Counted from the stretch's first letter, positions 10,913 through 21,793 are shown. The stretch is DNA of 64,000 nt from Bacteroidia bacterium (GCA_016218155.1 JACREQ010000105.1:62001-126000), one strand, 5' to 3'. The notes: generated by a model not told the origin, from the letters alone. Numbers and translations: made by a program.

Positions 10913-11467
10913 TTATTTAGCACTTGCTGATTTACCAGCTTTCTTGCGTAATTTTTCGCCAATAAACTTAATACCTTTACCTTTGTATGGTTCTGGTTTA
11001 CGTAATGAACGAATTTTTGCAGCAACCTGGCCAAGCAATTGCTTGTCAATACTTGTTAATGTAATTATTGGATTTGCTCTACGTTCTGTAACAGCAACAA
11101 CTGATACTTCTTTAGGCAATTCAAAAACAATTTCGTGGGAATAACCAAGAGTCATATTAAGCAATTGTCCTGCAGATTCAGCTTTGTAACCTACTCCAAC
11201 AACTTCTTGTTTTAATGTAAATCCTGTAGATACTCCAACAACCATGTTATTAATAAGAGCTCTGTATAATCCATGAAGAGCTTTGTGTTGTTTTTGTTCT
11301 GATGGTCTTTCAACAACTAAAGTAGTATCGGTAATGTTTAATTTAAATTCACTATCAATAACTTGTTTTAGTTCTCCAAGGGGACCTTTTACAACTACGA
11401 TTCCGTCGTTAAAATTAATTTTAACTCCTGAAGGTATGTTTATGGGTAATTTTCCAACTCGTGACAT
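10913..11467 (-). CDS. rplF: 50S ribosomal protein L6
   Basis: L6 lies near the sarcin-ricin loop and helps elongation factors bind. The 184-residue product starts MSRVGKLPINIPSGVKINF and ends with the L6 signature KPEPYKGKGIKFIGEKLRKK plus a short basic tail. Both internal L6 repeats are visible as GPLGELKQV and GYSHEIVFELP segments. It is between rpsH and rplR as expected for the spc operon. Confidence 0.98.
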   Translation of the reverse strand: MSRVGKLPINIPSGVKINFNDGIVVVKGPLGELKQVIDSEFKLNITDTTLVVERPSEQKQHKALHGLYRALINNMVVGVSTGFTLKQEVVGVGYKAESAGQLLNMTLGYSHEIVFELPKEVSVVAVTERRANPIITLTSIDKQLLGQVAAKIRSLRKPEPYKGKGIKFIGEKLRKKAGKSASAK

Positions 11468-11479
11468 TATCTTATCTGT

Positions 11480-11875
11480 TTAGTAGATGTAACATAAAAC
11501 TTCTCCGCCCAGTTTTCTAGCTTTTGCTTCTTTGTCGGTAATAATACCCTGTGGGGTCGACATAACAGCAATACCTAATCCATTCAATACACGTGGAAGA
11601 TCTTTTACTCCTACGTATTTACGATGTCCTGGACGACTAACTCGTTGAATGTTTTTAATAGCCGGTTTACGGGTTTCTGGATCATATTTAAGAGCTATCT
11701 TAATTATACCTTGATAAGCATCATCTTCAAATTTATAATTAAGGATATAGCCTTTCTCAAATAACACTTTTGTTATTTCTTTTTTAATATTGGAAGCTGG
11801 AATTTCAACTATCCTATGTTGTGCCATTACGGCATTTCTAACTCGGGTAAGATAATCTGCTATTGGATCAGTCAT
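11480..11875 (-). CDS. rpsH: 30S ribosomal protein S8
   Basis: S8 binds the central domain of 16S rRNA directly, and in several bacteria it is the repressor of the spc operon through binding its own mRNA. The 131-residue protein starts MTDPIADYLTRVRNAVMAQH and has the C-terminal signature VMSTPQGIITDKEAKARKLG followed by GEVLCYIY. It lies between rpsN and rplF. Whether it regulates this operon cannot be told; no S8-like site was identified by eye near rplE. Confidence 0.98.
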   Translation of the reverse strand: MTDPIADYLTRVRNAVMAQHRIVEIPASNIKKEITKVLFEKGYILNYKFEDDAYQGIIKIALKYDPETRKPAIKNIQRVSRPGHRKYVGVKDLPRVLNGLGIAVMSTPQGIITDKEAKARKLGGEVLCYIY

Positions 11876-11896
11876 TTTATTATTTCTTTTGAATTA

Positions 11897-12166
11897 TTAC
11901 CAACTTGCTTTTTTAACGCCAGGAATTAAACCATTAGATGCCATTTCACGGAAAGTAATACGGCTAATTCCAAAAATACGGATATATCCTTTTGGACGTC
12001 CGGTTAGACTACAACGATTATGTAATCTTGTTTTTGAAGAATTTTTTGGAAGTTTTTGCAAACCTACATAATCTCCTTCAGCTTTTAATTTGGCTCTTTT
12101 TGGTTCAAATTTATCGTACATTGCTTTCCGCTTTCTTTCGCGGGCTTTCATTGATTCCTTAGCCAT
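11897..12166 (-). CDS. rpsN: 30S ribosomal protein S14 (zinc-independent form)
   Basis: S14 is a 30S head protein. At 89 residues this is the long, zinc-free class: it contains a single Cys (in [11 protein letters not shown]) instead of the four Cys of the short zinc form. Other diagnostic segments are [16 protein letters not shown] and [20 protein letters not shown], ending KKASW. The gene is 2 bp after rplE and 21 bp before rpsH. Together with zinc-free L36 it suggests low zinc demand in the ribosome of this organism. Confidence 0.97.
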   Translation of the reverse strand: MAKESMKARERKRKAMYDKFEPKRAKLKAEGDYVGLQKLPKNSSKTRLHNRCSLTGRPKGYIRIFGISRITFREMASNGLIPGVKKASW

Positions 12167-12168
12167 AA

Positions 12169-12726
12169 TTAATTCTTTTTATTGTTTTTAAAAGGCATTC
12201 CAAATTCTCTTAATAATGCATATGCTTCTTCATCTGTTTTTGCAGATGTAACGAATGTTATTTCCATTCCTTTCATTTTTGATATTTTATCGATATCAAT
12301 TTCAGGGAAAATAATTTGTTCAGTAATTCCTAATGTATAATTACCTCTACCATCGAATTTAAATTCTACTCCTCTGAAGTCACGAATACGAGGTAAAGAA
12401 ATATAAATAAGTCTTTCAAGGAATTCATACATTTTTTCGCGGCGTAAAGTTACCTTTATACCTATAGGCATTCCTTTTCTTAACTTAAAGTTAGAAATAT
12501 CTTTCTTAGACATTGTAGTAATAGGCTTTTGTCCAGAAATATTTGTTATTTCAGTAACAGAAGCATCAACTAATTTTTTGTCAGCAATAGCATCACCCAA
12601 ACCTTGATTAATTACTATTTTCTGCAATTTTGGTACCTGCATTACATTTTTGTAACTAAACTCTTTTTTAAGAGCTGGTATTACTTCTGCAGTATATTTT
12701 TTCTTAAGGGATGTATTATATTCCAT
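12169..12726 (-). CDS. rplE: 50S ribosomal protein L5
   Basis: L5 binds 5S rRNA and contacts the P-site tRNA. The 185-residue product has the family pattern [37 protein letters not shown] and [20 protein letters not shown]. Its ATG overlaps the rplX stop codon by one base (TAATG), indicating translational coupling. It precedes rpsN by 2 bp. Confidence 0.98.
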   Translation of the reverse strand: MEYNTSLKKKYTAEVIPALKKEFSYKNVMQVPKLQKIVINQGLGDAIADKKLVDASVTEITNISGQKPITTMSKKDISNFKLRKGMPIGIKVTLRREKMYEFLERLIYISLPRIRDFRGVEFKFDGRGNYTLGITEQIIFPEIDIDKISKMKGMEITFVTSAKTDEEAYALLREFGMPFKNNKKN

Positions 12727-13049
12727 TATTTAATCTCCTCTCCTGATTTTTTGGCAAAACGCACAAGTTTGTTTTTATCATTCAATTTGCGTCCTACTCT
12801 TGTTGGTTTACCTGATGAAGGATCCACTAACATTAAGTTTGAAATATGAATAGATGCTTCTTTTTTAAGAATTCCACCCTGTGGACTTTTAGCATTTGGT
12901 TTTGTGTGTTTAGAAATAAGATTTACGCCTTCAACGATTGCGGTATCTTTTTCTTTATTTACACTTAATACGCGGCCCTGCTGTCCTTTAGAATCACCGG
13001 TAAGAACTATTACCGTATCCCCTTTTTTAATATTAAATTTCTTTGGCAT
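12726..13049 (-). CDS. rplX: 50S ribosomal protein L24
   Basis: L24 is one of the two assembly-initiator proteins of the 50S subunit and lies at the tunnel exit. The 107-residue product has a KOW motif near the N-terminus ([20 protein letters not shown]) and the segment [12 protein letters not shown] and [20 protein letters not shown] expected of the family. It follows rplN by 17 bp and overlaps rplE by one base. Confidence 0.98.
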   Translation of the reverse strand: MPKKFNIKKGDTVIVLTGDSKGQQGRVLSVNKEKDTAIVEGVNLISKHTKPNAKSPQGGILKKEASIHISNLMLVDPSSGKPTRVGRKLNDKNKLVRFAKKSGEEIK

Positions 13050-13066
13050 AACTTATTATTTACAAA

Positions 13067-13435
13067 TTATAACACTTCAGGAGCCAGTGAAACAATTTTC
13101 ATATATTGTTTTTCGCGTAATTCTCTTGCAACCGGACCAAAGATACGAGTACCTCTAAGTTCATCTGATTCGGTTAAAAGAACTACTGCGTTATCGTCAA
13201 AACGAATATAAGATCCATCAGTTCTTCTAATTTCCTTACTTGTTCTTACTATAACTGCTTTAGAAACTGTTCCTTTTTTAGCATCAGATGAAGGAATAGC
13301 AGTTTTAATAGAAACAATTATTTTGTCTCCTACAGAAGCGTATCTTCTTCCTGTACCGCCTAGTACGCGAATACAAAGTACTTCCTTTGCTCCGCTGTTA
13401 TCGGCTACGGTTAATCTTGATTCTTGCTGTATCAT
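13067..13435 (-). CDS. rplN: 50S ribosomal protein L14
   Basis: L14 lies at the subunit interface and forms bridges to 16S rRNA. The 122-residue protein starts [20 protein letters not shown] and shows [20 protein letters not shown] and the C-terminal [20 protein letters not shown], all diagnostic. It lies 2 bp after rpsQ and 17 bp before rplX, in conserved order. Confidence 0.98.
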   Translation of the reverse strand: MIQQESRLTVADNSGAKEVLCIRVLGGTGRRYASVGDKIIVSIKTAIPSSDAKKGTVSKAVIVRTSKEIRRTDGSYIRFDDNAVVLLTESDELRGTRIFGPVARELREKQYMKIVSLAPEVL

Positions 13436-13437
13436 GG

Positions 13438-13695
13438 TTATTTAGCTCTTTCAATTATTTCCACTAATCTCCAACATTTATTTTTGCTTAGAGGGCGTGT
13501 TTCCATAATACGTACTTTATCGCCAACGTTACTTTCGTTTTTCTCGTCGTGAACGTAGTATTTGGAAGTTTTATTAATAAACTTTCCGTACTTAGGGTGT
13601 TTTACTTTTCTTTTTTCGGCAACCACGATAGATTTTTCCATCTTGCTGCTTACAACAACCCCAACGCGTTCTTTTCTAAAATTTCTCGTTTCCAT
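13438..13695 (-). CDS. rpsQ: 30S ribosomal protein S17
   Basis: S17 is an OB-fold primary binder of 16S rRNA, needed for early 30S assembly. The 85-residue product begins [20 protein letters not shown] and has [40 protein letters not shown] and [19 protein letters not shown], matching the family throughout. It follows rpmC by 11 bp. Confidence 0.98.
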   Translation of the reverse strand: METRNFRKERVGVVVSSKMEKSIVVAEKRKVKHPKYGKFINKTSKYYVHDEKNESNVGDKVRIMETRPLSKNKCWRLVEIIERAK

Positions 13696-13706
13696 TTAGT
13701 TGGATG

Positions 13707-13910
13707 CTATTTATTTTGTTCTTTAATTTCTCTTGAACGGAGTTCGGTAACCATAGTAGCTATTAATCTCCTGGTTCTTTTTATTTTTAATGGATTATCC
13801 AATGGTGAAATATGATGATTCAATTTCATTTTAACGAGCATACTTTTTTCGTCTTCGATACGCTCTTTAAGTTCCTTAGTGGATAAATCTTTTATTTCAG
13901 CAGTTTTCAT
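13707..13910 (-). CDS. rpmC: 50S ribosomal protein L29
   Basis: L29 is a small helical protein at the tunnel exit, where it helps dock trigger factor and SRP. With the start at 13910 the product is 67 residues, beginning MKTAEIKDLSTKELKERIED, with the family motif DNPLKIKRTRRLIATMVTEL. An upstream in-frame start at 13937 would add nine residues and overlap rplP by 20 bp; the shorter start gives normal family length and a 7-bp gap, so it is preferred. Confidence 0.95.
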   Translation of the reverse strand: MKTAEIKDLSTKELKERIEDEKSMLVKMKLNHHISPLDNPLKIKRTRRLIATMVTELRSREIKEQNK

Positions 13911-13917
13911 GGGTGCT

Positions 13918-14346
13918 TTAAATAGTGTTTTCGACAAAATCTCTTCTTACAATAAACTTAGTAGCTACTGGTAATTTTTGAGCTGCAAGGCGACATGCTT
14001 CACGAGCAATTTCTAATGAAACGCCTTCAACTTCAATAATTATTCTGCCAGGAGTAATAGGTGCAACAAAACCTTCTGGTGCTCCTTTTCCTTTACCCAT
14101 ACGTACTTCGGCAGGTTTTTTAGTTATAGGTTTATCGGGAAATATTCTGATCCAAATTTGACCTTCACGTTTCATATAACGTGTAACGGCCTGACGTGCA
14201 GCTTCGATCTGACGGCTGGTGATCCATTCTTTCTCTAAGGTTTTAATACCAAAAGAGCCAAATGCTAGCTGGTTTCCACGCTGTGCATTTCCTTTCATGC
14301 GGCCTTTTTGCTGCCTTCTGAATTTGGTTTTTTTCGGCTGTAACAT
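13918..14346 (-). CDS. rplP: 50S ribosomal protein L16
   Basis: L16 sits near the A-site tRNA elbow and organises the peptidyl transferase region. The 142-residue product starts [20 protein letters not shown] and shows [20 protein letters not shown], then [20 protein letters not shown] and [18 protein letters not shown]. It follows rpsC by 19 bp and precedes rpmC by 7 bp. Confidence 0.98.
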   Translation of the reverse strand: MLQPKKTKFRRQQKGRMKGNAQRGNQLAFGSFGIKTLEKEWITSRQIEAARQAVTRYMKREGQIWIRIFPDKPITKKPAEVRMGKGKGAPEGFVAPITPGRIIIEVEGVSLEIAREACRLAAQKLPVATKFIVRRDFVENTI

Positions 14347-14365
14347 TTCTTAAAAATATTATTTA

Positions 14366-15070
14366 TTAGTTTCTTCTTCTTTTTGCAAATCCTTTTGGTT
14401 TTGCTTTTGAAGTTTTAGCTTCGATATTTGGACTAAGATCACGTTTACCGTAAACTTCACCTTTACATATCCAAACTTTAACTCCGATTTTACCAACTTT
14501 TGTTAATGCTTCACCTAATGCATAATCAATGTCAGCACGGAATGTATGTAAAGGTATTCTTCCTTCTTTATAAGTTTCACTACGAGCCATTTCAGCTCCG
14601 TTAATTCTACCAGCGATTCCAACTTTAATTCCTTCAGCTCCCATTCTCATTGCAGATGCTATTGCCATTTTTACAGCACGGCGATGTGCAATTTTTCCTT
14701 CAATCTGACGAGCAACATTACTTGCTACTAACATAGCATCAAGTTCTGGTCTCTTAATTTCAAAGATATTAATCTGAACCTCTTTGCTGGTAATTTTCTT
14801 TAATTCTTCTTTTAGCTTATCAACTTCCTGACCACCTTTTCCGATAATAATACCTGGACGAGCAGTGTTAACAGTTATAGTTATAAGCTTTAAAGTACGC
14901 TCTATAATAATTTTTGAAACACTAGCTTTTGCAAGACGTGCGTTCAAATACTTTCTGATTCTGTTATCTTCAACAAGCTTATCGCCAAAATTGCGTCCAC
15001 CAAACCAATTTGAATCCCATCCGTTGATGATTCCTAATCTATTGCTGATTGGATTAACTTTATTTCCCAT
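14366..15070 (-). CDS. rpsC: 30S ribosomal protein S3
   Basis: S3 lines the mRNA entry channel and contributes to helicase activity of the ribosome. The 234-residue protein contains the KH domain motif [20 protein letters not shown] and the C-terminal S3 signature [20 protein letters not shown] followed by [20 protein letters not shown]. The C-terminus ends in a basic [13 protein letters not shown] tail. Its start overlaps the rplV stop by one base, indicating translational coupling. Confidence 0.98.
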   Translation of the reverse strand: MGNKVNPISNRLGIINGWDSNWFGGRNFGDKLVEDNRIRKYLNARLAKASVSKIIIERTLKLITITVNTARPGIIIGKGGQEVDKLKEELKKITSKEVQINIFEIKRPELDAMLVASNVARQIEGKIAHRRAVKMAIASAMRMGAEGIKVGIAGRINGAEMARSETYKEGRIPLHTFRADIDYALGEALTKVGKIGVKVWICKGEVYGKRDLSPNIEAKTSKAKPKGFAKRRRN

Positions 15071-15489
15071 TAAGCTTCTTGATTTTGAGTTTCGTTAATA
15101 TTTGTTCCTAAAATTAAAGTAACATGATTCGATCTTTTACGAATTCTGTTTGCTCTGCCTTGTGGCGCAGGACGAAGTCTTTTTAATGCAACAGCTGAAT
15201 CAACAAATACTTCTTTAACAAATAAATTGCTGTCTTCGATACGAACACCCTGATTTTTATTTGTCCAATTTGCTATTGCAGAAAGTAAAAGTTTTTCAAG
15301 TGTATCTGAAGGCTGTTTTGCAGAAAATTTTAGCATATCTAAAGCTTTCTTTACTTCTACACCTCTAACCATGTCAGCAACCAAACGCATTTTACGAGGT
15401 GAGGTTGGGCAATTGTGAAGGTAAGCAAATGCTATTTGCTTTTTTTCTTCTTTTAACTTATCGGCACTAAGTCTTTTTCTGGCACCCAT
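15070..15489 (-). CDS. rplV: 50S ribosomal protein L22
   Basis: L22 lines the nascent-peptide exit tunnel with a long beta-hairpin. The 139-residue product has the L22 core: [32 protein letters not shown], and the hairpin region [20 protein letters not shown] with [13 protein letters not shown]. The position between rpsS and rpsC is conserved. Confidence 0.98.
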   Translation of the reverse strand: MGARKRLSADKLKEEKKQIAFAYLHNCPTSPRKMRLVADMVRGVEVKKALDMLKFSAKQPSDTLEKLLLSAIANWTNKNQGVRIEDSNLFVKEVFVDSAVALKRLRPAPQGRANRIRKRSNHVTLILGTNINETQNQEA

Positions 15490-15515
15490 ATTATTTTATT
15501 CTTTTTCTTTATTAA

Positions 15516-15779
15516 TTATTTTTTACCTGCATGACCCCTGTATGTACGGGTAGGTGAAAATTCTCCTAATTTATGTCCAACCATATTCTCAGTTACATAT
15601 ACCGGAATAAATTTATTTCCATTATGTACTGCGATTGTCATTCCAACAAATTCTGGTGAAATTACAGATGCTCTTGACCAAGTTTTAATTGGCTGACGTT
15701 TGCCAGAAGCAATCATTTTTGTCACCTTACTCTCGAGTTTGAAGTGAATATATGGTCCCTTTTTTATGGATCGGCTCAT
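15516..15779 (-). CDS. rpsS: 30S ribosomal protein S19
   Basis: S19 forms a head complex with S13 that contacts tRNA and the large subunit. The 87-residue product starts [19 protein letters not shown] and shows [40 protein letters not shown] and [17 protein letters not shown], the family signature. It follows rplB by 17 bp. Confidence 0.98.
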   Translation of the reverse strand: MSRSIKKGPYIHFKLESKVTKMIASGKRQPIKTWSRASVISPEFVGMTIAVHNGNKFIPVYVTENMVGHKLGEFSPTRTYRGHAGKK

Positions 15780-15796
15780 AACGATTTACTTAATAA

Positions 15797-16621
15797 TTAT
15801 TTTTTTCTACGTTCTATGATCAATTTATTTGAAGCATTCTTTGGCTTACGGGTTTTATAACCTTTAGCTGGAATACCTTTACGTGAACGAGGATGACCTC
15901 CAGAAGCCTTACCTTCACCTCCACCCATTGGGTGGTCAACTGGGTTCATTGCAACACCACGATTTCTTGGTCTGCGACCTAACCAACGTGAGCGACCTGC
16001 TTTTCCAGATACTTCTAGGAAATGGTCAGGATTAGATGTCATACCAACAGTAGCTTTACAAGTAACAAGAATTTTTCTTGTTTCACCTGAAGGCATTTTA
16101 ATAATTGCATGACGACCTTCACGTGAAGTTAAAGTTGCATAGCAACCAGCGCTTCTAGCGATAGCAGCACCCTGACTAGGATAAAGTTCGATATTATGAA
16201 TACTTGTACCTAAAGGAATATCTGATAAGAAAAGTGTATTTCCAATTTCTGGAGCTGCATCTTTTCCTGATAAAATTGTTTGACCAACTTTAATTCCGTT
16301 TGGAGCAATAATATATCTTTTTTCGCCATCAGCATAATAAACTAATGCTATACGAGCACTGCGATTTGGATCGTATTCTACAGATTTTACTGTAGCAGGA
16401 ATTCCGTCTTTATCTCTTAAGAAATCGATAGTACGGAATTTCTTTTTATGTCCACCACCAATATAACGCATCGTCATTTTACCGGAATTATTTCTTCCGC
16501 CAGAATTTCTTACTGGTGACAATAATGATTTTTCGGGGGAACTAAATGTAATTTCCTCGAATGAGCTTATTACTTTTCTTCTCTGACCCGGGGTAACAGG
16601 TTTAAATTTTTTAACGGCCAT
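15797..16621 (-). CDS. rplB: 50S ribosomal protein L2
   Basis: L2 is needed for subunit association and peptidyl transferase activity. The 274-residue protein has the N-terminal RNA-binding domain ([34 protein letters not shown]) and the C-terminal signature [20 protein letters not shown], containing the functionally important His, followed by [19 protein letters not shown]. Length and order (rplW-rplB-rpsS) are standard. Confidence 0.98.
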   Translation of the reverse strand: MAVKKFKPVTPGQRRKVISSFEEITFSSPEKSLLSPVRNSGGRNNSGKMTMRYIGGGHKKKFRTIDFLRDKDGIPATVKSVEYDPNRSARIALVYYADGEKRYIIAPNGIKVGQTILSGKDAAPEIGNTLFLSDIPLGTSIHNIELYPSQGAAIARSAGCYATLTSREGRHAIIKMPSGETRKILVTCKATVGMTSNPDHFLEVSGKAGRSRWLGRRPRNRGVAMNPVDHPMGGGEGKASGGHPRSRKGIPAKGYKTRKPKNASNKLIIERRKK

Positions 16622-16627
16622 TGTATA

Positions 16628-16918
16628 TTAAATGTTGCTGTAAAAATCAATTTTTTCTCCTTTAGCCAATGTAACGATTGCTTTCTTAAAAGCACTCGAC
16701 TTTCCGCGTAAAAGACCGGAACGTGTATTTCGGGTTTTATTTTTGCCACTATACTTTATAGTATTAATAGAAGCAACGTTAACGCTATATAGTTTTTCGA
16801 TTGCATTTTTAACCTGAAGTTTATTTGCAACGGTTGAAACCATAAATCCGTACTTGCCAAGTGAATCGCCCTGACGATTCATCTTTTCTGTTACTATTGG
16901 CCTGATAATGATATCCAT
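16628..16918 (-). CDS. rplW: 50S ribosomal protein L23
   Basis: L23 is the main docking site at the tunnel exit for trigger factor and SRP. The 96-residue product starts MDIIIRPIVTEKMNRQGDSL and has YGFMVSTVANKLQVKNAIEK and LYSVNVASINTIKYSGKN. These match the family (P-x-x-TEK and K-x-x-IKxAVExxxxVxVxxVN). It lies between rplD and rplB, 10 and 6 bp from them. Confidence 0.98.
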   Translation of the reverse strand: MDIIIRPIVTEKMNRQGDSLGKYGFMVSTVANKLQVKNAIEKLYSVNVASINTIKYSGKNKTRNTRSGLLRGKSSAFKKAIVTLAKGEKIDFYSNI

Positions 16919-16928
16919 TACTCTTTAA

Positions 16929-17558
16929 TTATTTAAGCATATTATTCTCTAAAACCGCAAGTGAACTCTCTACAAGAACTAAAGCCGAAGCTTTAACAAT
17001 TTCGTATGTAGTTAATTCTGAAATACTTATGACCTTAGAGTCTTTTAAATTTCGAGATGACAAATATACGTTTTTCTTTTGATCTGCTACCACTATTAAA
17101 GATTTTTTATCATCTATTTTTAAGTTTTTTCTTAAATCAACGATACTCTTTGTTTTAGGTGTCTCAAAATCAAAATCTTCCAAAATAATAATATTATTAT
17201 TTTTTGCTTTGGTTGACAACGCAGATTTTCGAGCTAGTTGCTTAACTTTTTTATTAAGCTTTATACTGTAATCGCGAGGCATTGGTCCAAAAGCACGTCC
17301 ACCACCAACAATAGTAGGTGATTTAATATTACCAGCACGTGCACCGCCAGTACCTTTTTGTTTTTTAATTTTTTTCGAGCTACCACGAATTTCAGCGCGT
17401 TGTTTAGATTTGTGAGTACCCTGGCGATTATTTGCCATAAATTGTTTCACATCTAAATAAATAGCATGATCGTTAGGTTCGATTCCGAAAATGGCATCAT
17501 TAAGGGCTACCTTACGGCCAGAATCTTTTCCGGTTATATTTAATACTGATAGTTCCAT
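16929..17558 (-). CDS. rplD: 50S ribosomal protein L4
   Basis: L4 binds 23S rRNA and reaches into the exit tunnel. In gamma-proteobacteria it also represses the S10 operon. The 209-residue product starts [20 protein letters not shown] and has the signature loop [20 protein letters not shown] and [20 protein letters not shown]. Its start codon overlaps the rplC stop by one base (translational coupling). Regulation by L4 in this phylum is not established and no leader structure for it was recognised. Confidence 0.98.
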   Translation of the reverse strand: MELSVLNITGKDSGRKVALNDAIFGIEPNDHAIYLDVKQFMANNRQGTHKSKQRAEIRGSSKKIKKQKGTGGARAGNIKSPTIVGGGRAFGPMPRDYSIKLNKKVKQLARKSALSTKAKNNNIIILEDFDFETPKTKSIVDLRKNLKIDDKKSLIVVADQKKNVYLSSRNLKDSKVISISELTTYEIVKASALVLVESSLAVLENNMLK

Positions 17559-18175
17559 TACTTCTCAACAATTATATATGATCCATTTGACCCGGGAACC
17601 GAGCCTTTAACAACTAAAATATTTTGTTCAGCAATAAGCTTTACAATTTCAAGATTCATTTGTTTCACTTTTACAGATCCAGTTTGTCCAGCCATACGCA
17701 TTCCTTTAAATACGCGTGAAGGGAATGAACTTGCACCAAGTGATCCAGGAGCTCTTAATCTGTTATGTTGTCCGTGAGTTGTTCCGCCAACACCACCAAA
17801 ACCATGACGTTTAATTACGCCCTGAAATCCTTTTCCTTTTGAAGTTCCGGTTACGTCAACAAAATTATCTTCTTTGTACATTTCAGCTGTAATAACATCA
17901 CCTGCTTTAACGTCAAAAGTGAAATTTTTGAATTCGCGAACAATTCTTTTAGGAGTTGTTCCGGTTTTTTTGAAATGCCCCACCAAAGGTTTTGGGGTAT
18001 TCTTTTCTTTTCTTTCGTCAAATGCTAACTGAATAGCATCGTAACCGTCTTTTTCTACGGTTTTCACCTGTGTAACTACACAGGGACCAACTTGTAAAAC
18101 AGTGCATGGAATATTTTTTCCCTCGGCGCTGAAAATCGAAGTCATTCCGATTTTTTTACCTATTAGTCCGGCCAT
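17558..18175 (-). CDS. rplC: 50S ribosomal protein L3
   Basis: L3 is an assembly-initiator protein whose loop approaches the peptidyl transferase centre. The 205-residue product starts [20 protein letters not shown] and contains the L3 signature [20 protein letters not shown] and [20 protein letters not shown], then [20 protein letters not shown]. It lies between rpsJ and rplD in S10-operon order. Confidence 0.98.
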   Translation of the reverse strand: MAGLIGKKIGMTSIFSAEGKNIPCTVLQVGPCVVTQVKTVEKDGYDAIQLAFDERKEKNTPKPLVGHFKKTGTTPKRIVREFKNFTFDVKAGDVITAEMYKEDNFVDVTGTSKGKGFQGVIKRHGFGGVGGTTHGQHNRLRAPGSLGASSFPSRVFKGMRMAGQTGSVKVKQMNLEIVKLIAEQNILVVKGSVPGSNGSYIIVEK

Positions 18176-18197
18176 TGTTTAATTATTATTTAAAAAA

Positions 18198-18503
18198 TTA
18201 CACTTTAATTTCTACTTCAACACCACTAGGAAGTTCTAGTTTCATAAGAGCATCAATAGTTTTGGATGTAGAACTATAAATATCCAATAATCTTTTGTGT
18301 GAACTCATCTGAAATTGCTCTCTAGATTTTTTGTTTACAAAAGGCGATTTTAAAACAGTAAATACTCTTTTGTGTGTTGGTAAAGGTATTGGTCCGTTTA
18401 CAACTGCGCCAGTTGATTTAACAGTCTTTACGATTTTCTCAGCTGACTTGTCAACCAAGTTGTGATCATAAGATTTTAATTTTATTCTAATTCTTTGGCT
18501 CAT
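18198..18503 (-). CDS. rpsJ: 30S ribosomal protein S10
   Basis: S10 is a 30S head protein and in many bacteria also the NusE partner of NusB in antitermination. The 101-residue product starts [20 protein letters not shown] and has [20 protein letters not shown] and [20 protein letters not shown], the family pattern. It begins only 2 bp downstream of the fusA stop, so str and S10 clusters are joined here without tuf between them, as is usual in Bacteroidota. Confidence 0.98.
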   Translation of the reverse strand: MSQRIRIKLKSYDHNLVDKSAEKIVKTVKSTGAVVNGPIPLPTHKRVFTVLKSPFVNKKSREQFQMSSHKRLLDIYSSTSKTIDALMKLELPSGVEVEIKV

Positions 18504-18504
18504 A

Positions 18505-20616
18505 TTATTGATTAATGAAAATTTGCTTTCCTGTAACTCGTTTAATAATTTCAGCAGCTAATTCAAAAGGCATTTTCTGATATTGAAAAAACTCCATTGA
18601 AGAAGATGCTCTGCCAGAAGTAATGGTACGTAAAATTGTAACATATCCAAAAACTTCTGCAAGTGGAACCTGAGCTTTTACAACTCTTGCTCCTAATCTG
18701 TTATCCATTCCTAGAATCTGGCCACGACGACGATTTAAATCGCTCATTACATCGCCCATATATTCTTCTGGCGTAACTATTTCAACATTCATAATGGGCT
18801 CTAGGAGTGTTGGATTTGCACTCATACAAGCATTACGATATGATAAATTTGCTGCAATTTCAAAAGATACTGCATCTGAATCTACCGGATGAAAAGCTGC
18901 ATCAGTTAACACAACTTTTAAATTATCCAATGTATATCCTGCAAGCGGACCATTATTCATGGCCATTTTAAATCCTTTTTCTACTGCTAAAATATATTCT
19001 TTAGGAAGATTATTTCCTTTAAGTTCATTAATAAATTGTAATCCAGAAACACCTTTATCGGCAGGACCAACTTTTACAGTAATTTCTGCAAATTTTCCTT
19101 TTCCGCCTGTTTGTTTCTTAAATATTTCGTGATGTTCAGTTTCAGTTGTCAATGTTTCTTTATATGCAACCATTGGAACACCCTGGTTAATCTGAACGTT
19201 ATGTTCTCTTTTTAATCTGTCAATCAAAATTTCCAAATGAAGTTCACCCATACCGTTAATTGTAGTTTGACCGGTATTCTCATCAATTTTTACTGTGAAA
19301 GTTGGATCTTCGTCGGAAAGTTTCTGAAGTGAAAGCACTAATTTATCAATATCTGCCTGACTTACTGGCTCAACTGCTACGCCTATTACAGGTTCAGGAA
19401 AAACCATAGTTTCAAGTACTATTGCTTTATGTTCGTCACAAAGAGTATCTCCAGTTTTTACATCTTTTAATCCAACTGCTGCACAAATATCGCCTGCTTC
19501 AATTTCGTCTTTTGGTAATTGTTTGTTCGCATGCATCTGAAAAAGCCTTGTAAGTCTTTCTTTTTTTCCGGTACGAACATTATAAATCATTGCTCCGGCT
19601 TTTAAAACTCCGGAATAAACTCTTAAATATGTTAATCTACCAACATAAGAGTCGGTAGCTATTTTAAATGCCAATGCTGAAAATGGTTCATCATTTTCAG
19701 GTTTTCTTTCAATTGCTTTTTCAGATTTTGGATCAACACCTTTTACGCTGCCAATATCAATCGGACTTGGTAAATAAGCAATGATGCCATCAAGTAAGCA
19801 CTGAATTCCTTTATTTTTAAATGCAGCTCCGCAAAACATCGGTACAATTTTCATTTTAATTGTAGCCTTACGAATTGCATTATAAATTTCTTCGGATGTA
19901 ATTAAAGTTTTATCGTTTAAAAATTTTTCTAAAATAACATCATCGTGTTCTGCTAATTTTTCTAACATAAATTCTCTCCATTCCTCAACAATTTCATTCA
20001 TTTCCTCAGGAACAGGAAGAGTTTCGTAAGTAGAACCTAATGATTCGTTATTCCAAACGATAGCTTTATTATTAATAAGGTCAATAACACCTTTAAAACT
20101 TTCTTCGTTTCCAATTGGAATTTGAACCGGAATCGGATTTGCTTTAAGTTTTTTCTGAATTTGTGTTATTACATTATAAAAATCAGCTCCCGGTCTATCC
20201 ATTTTATTTACAAATGCGATACGGGGAACATGATATTTTGTAGCCTGACGCCAAACAGTTTCGGATTGTGGTTCAACACCACCAACTGCACAAAAAACTG
20301 CTACTGCGCCATCAAGAACACGAAGTGACCTTTCTACCTCAACGGTAAAGTCAACGTGTCCGGGAGTATCAATAATGTTTATTTTGTAATCTTCATCAAG
20401 GTATTTCCAAAAGGTTGTTGTAGCTGCAGAAGTAATAGTAATACCTCTCTCCTGCTCTTGTACCATCCAGTCCATAGTAGCTGAACCTTCATGTACTTCC
20501 CCCATTCTGTGGTTAATACCTGTATAATATAATATACGCTCGGTGGTAGTGGTCTTACCTGCATCAATGTGAGCCATGATGCCAATGTTTCTGGTATATT
20601 TTAAATCTTTTGCCAT
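18505..20616 (-). CDS. fusA: elongation factor G (canonical)
   Basis: EF-G drives GTP-dependent translocation and, with RRF, ribosome recycling. The 703-residue protein has intact GTPase motifs: [19 protein letters not shown] (P-loop), [11 protein letters not shown] (switch I with its Thr), [17 protein letters not shown] (with the catalytic His) and NKMDRPGAD. Domain IV appears as [11 protein letters not shown] and the C-terminal domain as [20 protein letters not shown]. It is between rpsG and rpsJ. It is the clear housekeeping EF-G and contrasts with the divergent paralogue at 21877-24036. Confidence 0.98.
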   Translation of the reverse strand: MAKDLKYTRNIGIMAHIDAGKTTTTERILYYTGINHRMGEVHEGSATMDWMVQEQERGITITSAATTTFWKYLDEDYKINIIDTPGHVDFTVEVERSLRVLDGAVAVFCAVGGVEPQSETVWRQATKYHVPRIAFVNKMDRPGADFYNVITQIQKKLKANPIPVQIPIGNEESFKGVIDLINNKAIVWNNESLGSTYETLPVPEEMNEIVEEWREFMLEKLAEHDDVILEKFLNDKTLITSEEIYNAIRKATIKMKIVPMFCGAAFKNKGIQCLLDGIIAYLPSPIDIGSVKGVDPKSEKAIERKPENDEPFSALAFKIATDSYVGRLTYLRVYSGVLKAGAMIYNVRTGKKERLTRLFQMHANKQLPKDEIEAGDICAAVGLKDVKTGDTLCDEHKAIVLETMVFPEPVIGVAVEPVSQADIDKLVLSLQKLSDEDPTFTVKIDENTGQTTINGMGELHLEILIDRLKREHNVQINQGVPMVAYKETLTTETEHHEIFKKQTGGKGKFAEITVKVGPADKGVSGLQFINELKGNNLPKEYILAVEKGFKMAMNNGPLAGYTLDNLKVVLTDAAFHPVDSDAVSFEIAANLSYRNACMSANPTLLEPIMNVEIVTPEEYMGDVMSDLNRRRGQILGMDNRLGARVVKAQVPLAEVFGYVTILRTITSGRASSSMEFFQYQKMPFELAAEIIKRVTGKQIFINQ

Positions 20617-20642
20617 TAATCCACTACCGTCAAAGAACTTTT

Positions 20643-21119
20643 TTAAAAGCGAAAATGTGAGAACGCTTTGTTTGCGTCTGCCATTCTATGTGTATCTTCT
20701 TTTCTTTTAAATGCTCCACCTTCTGAATTATAAGCTGCAACAATTTCTGCTGCGAGTTTTTCGCTCATTGATCTTCCGCTGCGTTTGCGTGCGAACTCGA
20801 TTAAGTTCTTAATGCTTATTGCAACTTTACGATCCTGACGAATTTCGGTTGGTACCTGAAATGTAGCACCACCAACTCTACGGCTTTTTACTTCAACGTT
20901 AGGAGTAATATTTTCTAATGCTCTCTTCCAATATTCCAAAGGTTCTAATCCAGATTCCTTAGTTTTTTTAGCAACCACATCCATAGCATCATAAAATGAT
21001 TTTAACGCTACGCTTTTTTTGCCTTCGTACATAAGGTCATTTACAAACCTGGTAACCAGTACATCATTAAATTTAGGATCGGGCAGAATGATGCGTTTTT
21101 TTGGTCTCGACTTTCTCAT
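20643..21119 (-). CDS. rpsG: 30S ribosomal protein S7
   Basis: S7 nucleates assembly of the 30S head and contacts the E-site tRNA. The 158-residue product has the S7 signature [40 protein letters not shown] and the C-terminal region [20 protein letters not shown]. It lies 12 bp after rpsL and 26 bp before fusA, the universal str order. Confidence 0.98.
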   Translation of the reverse strand: MRKSRPKKRIILPDPKFNDVLVTRFVNDLMYEGKKSVALKSFYDAMDVVAKKTKESGLEPLEYWKRALENITPNVEVKSRRVGGATFQVPTEIRQDRKVAISIKNLIEFARKRSGRSMSEKLAAEIVAAYNSEGGAFKRKEDTHRMADANKAFSHFRF

Positions 21120-21131
21120 TTTGTCTTATAA

Positions 21132-21512
21132 TTATTTTTTAACTTTTGGTCTTTTTGTTCCGTATTTTGATCTTCTTTGTTTACGGCCTTCAACTCCGGC
21201 TGTATCTAAAGCTCCACGAATAATATGATAACGTACTCCCGGTAAATCCTTTACACGACCACCACGAATAAGTACTATTGAGTGCTCTTGCAAGTTATGA
21301 CCTTCACCTGGAATATAAGCAATAACTTCCTGTCCGTTTGTAATACGTACTTTAGCCACTTTGCGCATAGCAGAGTTAGGCTTTTTAGGGGTTGTTGTGT
21401 ATACACGGGTGCAAACGCCACGACGTTGCGGGCATGAATCAAGTGCTCTTGACTTACTTTTTTCAACGATTTTCTTTCGTCCTTTTCTAACCAATTGCTC
21501 TACAGTCGGCAT
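21132..21512 (-). CDS. rpsL: 30S ribosomal protein S12
   Basis: S12 monitors codon-anticodon pairing in the decoding centre and is the streptomycin-resistance target. The 126-residue product has the family core [40 protein letters not shown] and [20 protein letters not shown]. The residues corresponding to the classical resistance positions (the Lys of TPKKPNSA and that of RVKDLPGV) are wild type. It is the first gene of the superoperon and has a strong promoter 44-74 bp upstream. Confidence 0.98.
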   Translation of the reverse strand: MPTVEQLVRKGRKKIVEKSKSRALDSCPQRRGVCTRVYTTTPKKPNSAMRKVAKVRITNGQEVIAYIPGEGHNLQEHSIVLIRGGRVKDLPGVRYHIIRGALDTAGVEGRKQRRSKYGTKRPKVKK

Positions 21513-21555
21513 AAATACTCACTTTTAATTAAATAAAGTTTTCCAAAATGGTTTG

Positions 21556-21586
21556 CAAAGGTAAAACAATATTTTTTTAAAACAAC
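21556..21586 (-). promoter_or_regulatory. promoter of the rpsL ribosomal superoperon
   Basis: On the minus strand GTTG (21583-21586) is followed after 19 bp by TACCTTTG (21556-21563). This is an excellent match to the Bacteroidota sigma-ABfr consensus (TTTG or TTG, 19-21 bp, TAnnTTTG). It predicts a 5' leader of about 35-40 nt before rpsL. Confidence 0.75.
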
Positions 21587-21793
21587 GATGTGAACAGAAA
21601 AAATATCTACAAATGTGTAAACAATTTCAATAAATACATTTTAATAACATAAAATGCACGCTTTAAATACCTTATTAGTTATAGATTAAGATGAAATAAA
21701 AGTAAGTTAATAAACTAATTTTATTGTGGTTATATAGATTGATTATTGCAAAATATTTATTAATGCATATATAAAATTAATTTTAGGTGATTA

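Noticed and set aside
13911-13937. Longer L29 start overlapping rplP
   Set aside because: It would overlap rplP by 20 bp and exceed the usual L29 length; the ATG at 13910 fits.
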